Positions 60,010-64,000 of a DNA stretch of 64,000 bases are shown piece after piece; positions within the stretch are counted from its first letter, which is position 1, and each line of letters starts with the position of its first letter. The stretch comes from Vicia villosa (taxonomy: Eukaryota; Streptophyta; Magnoliopsida; Fabales; Fabaceae). A program made the translations under genes and the position numbers. Location of the stretch: contig NC_081184.1 of assembly GCF_029867415.1 (NCBI RefSeq), positions 106,687,692-106,751,691 of the forward strand, written 5' to 3'. The notes beneath the pieces were generated by a model. That model did not search any database. It saw only the letters and a program-made list of their open reading frames with translations, and was not told where the DNA came from.

Positions 60010-61104
60010 TATTGAAAATTATGGTATGACAGACTCAGGATGTCATTCACGATGTCAAGACATCTGATCTGTTATTAATGTAGCAGAGGCAAAACAGAAA
60101 GATCCCCCAACTTTTAATTACCCCTCAGAAGGATTCAATGAGAACTGGGATCATATATGTTCAGTCAATATAACCAGATAGTAAATTTTATATGATTCTG
60201 TAAAGGAACAGCTAACACTTCTGAACCTGATGTTATACACGATGTCATAACATCCATGACTGAACAAACAACACAATGCAGAAGATAAATAACACAGTTA
60301 ATTGTTAACCCAGTTCGGTCTAACTACCTACTTTGGGGGCTACCAATCCAGGAAGATTTCACTATTAGTAGTACTATTTTATGTAAACAACCTCTGGTTT
60401 ACAGATAAACAACCTCTGGTTTACCTAGTCACTATCCAATGCAACCTTTATCTCAGACATCCATCCAAGATAAGAGAACCTTTGCTCACTCCCTAGTGAT
60501 ACCTAACTGTTACAACCCTGCAACAGTTATTTACATAATTAACAATGAACAATAACTTGATTTTTCTTCACAGCTTCAATCAAGAACACGATACTCAACT
60601 CTTACCTACAGGTTTCGAGTGAGAATAATCACTTCTCTTACCTACAGGTTTCGAGAAGGACATGGCAGCCATCCCACAACCTGGGTGGTCTACCTATAGA
60701 AACCCTAATGACTACATCTTTTCTAAACAAGGTTTTATATATAAATATAGGTTACAAAGGTTTCTATTTATAACATATTCCCAATTGGACTTGGACTTAC
60801 AAATCGCAGCACTCCTTGCTGTTACAAATCTGCAGAAATCTTCTGCTACAATCAAGGTCTTTTTAATCATGAGTTTCCTAATTTATCTCCTAAATTAGAA
60901 ACCGTTGAATCTTCAATCTTCTGATCTGATTCTTCAATCTTCTGATCTGATTCTTTAATATTCTTTTGACCTTTAAATTTGCGCCACATAGGATTACAAA
61001 ATATTCCACGAATATCATGTATCTGTTGAGTAACAAACTGAAATCTTCCTTCCAGTTCTGCAGGCGCGATGTCATGAGTTGATGTCATGACATTCCATAT
61101 AACA
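60010..61104. repeat. LTR-like direct repeat, copy 1
   Basis: The first 650 bases match 63347-64000 at high identity in the same orientation (TATTGAAAATT.TGGTATGA.AGACTC at both starts). A minus-strand TATA-like TTATAAATAGAAACC (about 60759-60773) and a possible minus-strand start TGTTATATGG at 61104 suggest a copia-type LTR in minus orientation. The exact ends are uncertain. It contains the repeated word CAACCTCTGGTTTACAGAT/CCT (about 60389-60426). Confidence 0.6.
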
Positions 61105-61790
61105 TCTTGCCTGTACCTGTTTTATTCTTTTATATTTGTAAGATTACACACTGTAATAAGGTTGGACAATATTTTCTTGAAAAATAGAAAAAAAATATAT
61201 GCCAACATCCTAAGATTTCAAAGGAGCAAACAAGGATTACACGCAGAGGGTAAAAGAGATGCAATGTGAAGAAACAACAAAATAGGGAGAAGGAACAATA
61301 TGAAGCAAAAACAAGTTGGAAGAAGAAAGTAGTAGGTGAGTAAGAAGCAAGGGCTAAAGGAGAAATACAAGGAATGTGTCATATGCGGAGGTGGTAACAG
61401 GAGACAACAAAATGAACATTAAAACATTTATGGCCAAAAGGAACAAAAATGAATCTTTGCTCATCTAGAATACAATATGCCAGAAGAGGAGCTACAAAGA
61501 TTCTACAAAGCATATGTGGGGGAGGTTGAACACTTGGGAATATTCTACAACATTCAGGACATTTTTCACTAGAAAGGTACTTTTCAATAAAGGTAACCCC
61601 TCTAGGAAAAAACTTATTGTAGTTTTATATTTAGTAAAGACCCAAGTCAGGGCGCCATCGCTCAACAGTTGGGCCGCTCGAGAAGGGATTTGGGAGAGTC
61701 GTCCAATAATTGCCTCCAACGTCAGAGTCAAGTTGGAAAGGTTCCTTGAAGACATCGTAAAAATAGGCGGTCAATAACCTCCCTGTAAAA
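61105..61790. other. No clear gene between LTR-like repeat and gypsy remnant
   Basis: Several short frames on both strands, e.g. 61514-61777 plus, without motifs. Possibly decayed leader or gag of the gypsy element that follows. Confidence 0.35.
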
Positions 61791-61799
61791 ATAGGAGCA

Positions 61800-62085
61800 T
61801 TGGTGGAAACATAACGCCCACACCCATTGGGTTTGGGTTTTTTCACCCAAACCCAAACCCTCAGCAAAATACATAAAATACATTTTTCCTACAACTTCCC
61901 ACAAATATATATATATATATAAGAGGGTGTGATTTCGGGTTTCGGGTGCGGGTTTCACACTACCCAAACCCGCACCCAAAATTTTGGGTGGCACCCGAAC
62001 CCAAACCCATTCAGCTCGGGTTTTCACCCGTTGACTTGGGTTCGAGTGGGCCCCACAGGTTTGGGTCTGCTTGCCATCCCTACAT
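61800..62085. repeat. CCCAAACCC-rich inverted-repeat tract, probably a MITE
   Basis: Blocks such as ACCCATTGGGTTTGGGTTTT, CACCCAAACCCAAACCC, TTCGGGTTTCGGGTGCGGGT and ACCCGAACCCAAACCC alternate between strands, so the tract can fold back on itself. Its right end TGCCATCCCTA resembles hAT-type MITE ends. The left end and target duplication are unresolved. An (AT)n stretch lies at about 61907-61920. Confidence 0.55.
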
Positions 62086-62191
62086 CAAAGGAGAGGAACA
62101 CGTTCCCATTGCTGAGAGCTCTCATTCCTCAATGAAAAATAACTACAACTAGCCTGTGATAGACAAATCTCTATTCTAAGGGGCAAGAAAA

Positions 62192-63240
62192 GTGACAGAG
62201 AGTTTCACGCCTTTGAATACCTGGCAAGAACATATTAGGTGGGAGGTGTTCCAGCTACATAACATCTCAATGCCGCCTTCCCCCAGGTCTGAGGTAATGG
62301 GATATGAACCGAAAAGGTGGTGTAAGTTTCATAGGGTTAAAAGACATCATACTGATGACTGCTACCAATTAAAAAAGGAAACAAAAAAGATGATACAGGA
62401 GGGCCACCTCAAGAAGTACATGAAGGGCGGACCCTCCGACCAGGTAGAATGATGTAACCTACGTGAGAGAGAAAATACCAGAAGCTCGGGGCCGAGCAAA
62501 GCCAAAGAAGCGTCCCATAACAAAGGCGACCAAGCAGCGCATCATACCCTCAACACCATAACTAAAGGATTTGTCGGGGGTATCATGACCATCTATACTT
62601 ACAAAAGACACGCCTGCCAAGCCCTGAGTATGGACGACCTCCCCTGAGATCACAAGTACGAAGGCACCAAAAGTCGCGATTTTCTTCTTGGAAAAGGATG
62701 TGTTTGGCATCCATCCTCTTAACGACGATCCCATGACCATTGTCGTCAATGCAAAGAATAGGAGATCAAAAGCATCCTAGTGGACCAGGGAAGCTCCATC
62801 GATATACTATATTGATATTTCTTTGAGAGACTTCATCCCGACCCCGAAGACCTTCAAGGGTTCGTTGGTTGGATTCTTAGGAAAACATGTGTAGGTGAAA
62901 GGCTATCTCACCCTAAGGATCACGTTCGGATAGCAAGACCATGCCAAGGAAATAAAGATGAAGTACTTAGTCATAGACGCCCATAATCGTATAATATGAT
63001 TATTGGGCGACCAACCTTTAACCAGCTGGGAGCCACTTTGTCTATCTTGTATCTATGCATGAATTACCTGCTCCCTAATTGGTGAATGGGAGTCGTCCGA
63101 GGATATCAGAACATTTCCAGGAAGTATTATGCAGAAAGCCTCAAGAGAAAGTGGACACACCTTTGAAGCATGATGGAGAAAAAGATACACCTTCACATTC
63201 ATCCTTACGACACCATGAAGCCTGAAAGCAAGAAGAAACC
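62192..63240 (+). pseudogene. Gypsy gag zinc-knuckle and protease remnant
   Basis: 62192-62452 ends with WCKFHRVKRHHTDDCYQLKKE and MIQEGHLKKY, the knuckle-like end of Tat-type gypsy gag. From about 62680 to 63150 frame-shifted reading gives PLNDDPMTIVVNAK, KGSLVGFLGKHV, KMKYLVIDAH and NMIIGRPTFNQLGA, the aspartic protease region and its IIGRP block. The catalytic DTGS-type motif is degraded. Stops and shifts throughout. No reverse transcriptase before the next repeat at 63347, so it is truncated. Confidence 0.65.
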
Positions 63241-63346
63241 AGTTCTCCTTAAAATTTGTTTAAGCCGTCGTTCTTTCTTATGTTATTTATTCATGTGGTT
63301 AATTTATTTTTTGTATTTACTTAGCTGAAATATTTCAAGAGGAAAA

Positions 63347-64000
63347 TATTGAAAATTCTGGTATGAAAGACTCAGGATGTCATTCACGATGTCAAGACAT
63401 CTGATCTGTTATTAATGTAGCAGAGGCAGAACAGAAAGATCCCCCAACTTTTAATTACCCCTTAGAAGGAGTCAATGAGAACTGGGATCACATATGTTCA
63501 GTCAACATAACCAGATTGTAAATTTTATATGGTTCTGTAAAGGAACAGCTAACACTTCTGAACCTGATGTTATACACGATGTCATAACATCCATGACTGA
63601 ACAAACAACACAATGCAGAAGATAAATAACACAGTTAATTGTTAACCCAGTTCAATCTAACTACCTAATCTGGGGGTTACCAAGCCAGGAAGAAGATTTC
63701 ACTATCAGTAGTACTATTTTATGTAAACAACCTCTAGTTTACAGATAAATAACCTCTGGTTTACCTAGTCACTATCCAATGCAACCTTTATCTTAGACAT
63801 CCATCCAAGACAAGAGAACCTCTGCTCACTCCCTAGTGATACCTAAATGTTACAACCCTGCAACAGTTATTTACACAATTAACAATGAACAATAACTTGA
63901 TCTTGCTTCACAACTTCATTCAAGAACATGATACTCAACTCTTACCTACAAGTTTCGAGTGAGAACAATCACTTCTCTTACCTACAGGTTTCGAGAAGGA
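63347..64000. repeat. LTR-like direct repeat, copy 2, cut by the window end
   Basis: Aligns with 60010-60660 with scattered substitutions and a 3-base insertion (GGAAGAAGATTT against GGAAGATTT near 63690). A purine-rich AAGAGGAAAATA precedes it. The rest lies beyond the window, so its ends and any target duplication cannot be checked. Confidence 0.7.

Noticed and set aside
61800..62085. Interstitial telomere repeat
   Set aside because: The units are CCCAAACCC and variants on alternating strands, not the plant CCCTAAA repeat in one direction.

Overview
The window is nuclear DNA from a plant, almost certainly a legume of the inverted-repeat-lacking clade (IRLC: pea, vetch, clover, medic and relatives). 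The evidence is a pair of two-exon genes with the layout of nodule-specific cysteine-rich (NCR) peptides, a class known only from that clade, together with plant-type Ty1/copia (Sirevirus-like), Ty3/gypsy, LINE, hAT and Mutator-like elements. Introns, TATA-type promoters, AT-rich spacers and the absence of bacterial gene spacing all fit. The species cannot be fixed from the sequence alone.

Layout. 1-4150: AT-rich DNA, then decayed plus-strand retroelement coding (a Sirevirus-type gag zinc-knuckle piece and unidentified remnants). About 4150-11934: minus-strand Sirevirus A, running right to left as 5' LTR, primer-binding site, broken gag, protease and integrase, an internal deletion of reverse transcriptase (RT) and RNase H, and a long envelope-like ORF with two in-frame stops. 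11935-12395: piece of a different copia pol. 12380-15437: the 5' part of a second copy (Sirevirus B) fused to that foreign pol through a short templated duplication. 15438-17816: no gene; an LTR-like remnant. 17826-22915: Mutator-like element with terminal inverted repeats near 390 bp and a 9-bp target duplication, whose right arm was hit by a 3.67-kb non-coding LTR retrotransposon (19212-22879). About 22985-24170: LINE tail. 24414-24685 and 30705-30983: the two NCR-like genes, separated by a decayed gypsy element that carries a 1345-bp hAT element with perfect ends. 31120-35650: LTR-like remnants, a decayed minus-strand gypsy gag and an AAT microsatellite.

35654-44147 is a structurally complete, very young Sirevirus-like copia element: 5-bp target duplication, near-identical 1.53-kb LTRs, intact gag and pol. 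Gag and pol lie in different frames, joined at a perfect -1 slippery heptamer directly before the gag stop. 44878-46826 is a solo LTR. 47821-49686 is the one ordinary host gene, an intronless EXO70H-type exocyst subunit on the minus strand with its own TATA box. 50353-50617 is a Mutator-type MITE. 50627-54900 holds no gene. About 54926-59189 is a frameshifted L1 LINE with a poly(A) tail. 59572-59705 is a long TA microsatellite. 60010-64000 has two direct LTR-like repeats, the second cut by the window end, around gypsy gag and protease remnants and a GGGTTTGGG-rich inverted repeat.

Only three loci look like host genes: EXO70H and the two NCR-like genes. They do not form an operon or a visible joint pathway. 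NCR peptides act in nodule cells on bacteroids after delivery through the secretory route, and EXO70 proteins tether secretory vesicles, but a functional link here would be inference. All alignments and identity statements were made by eye.
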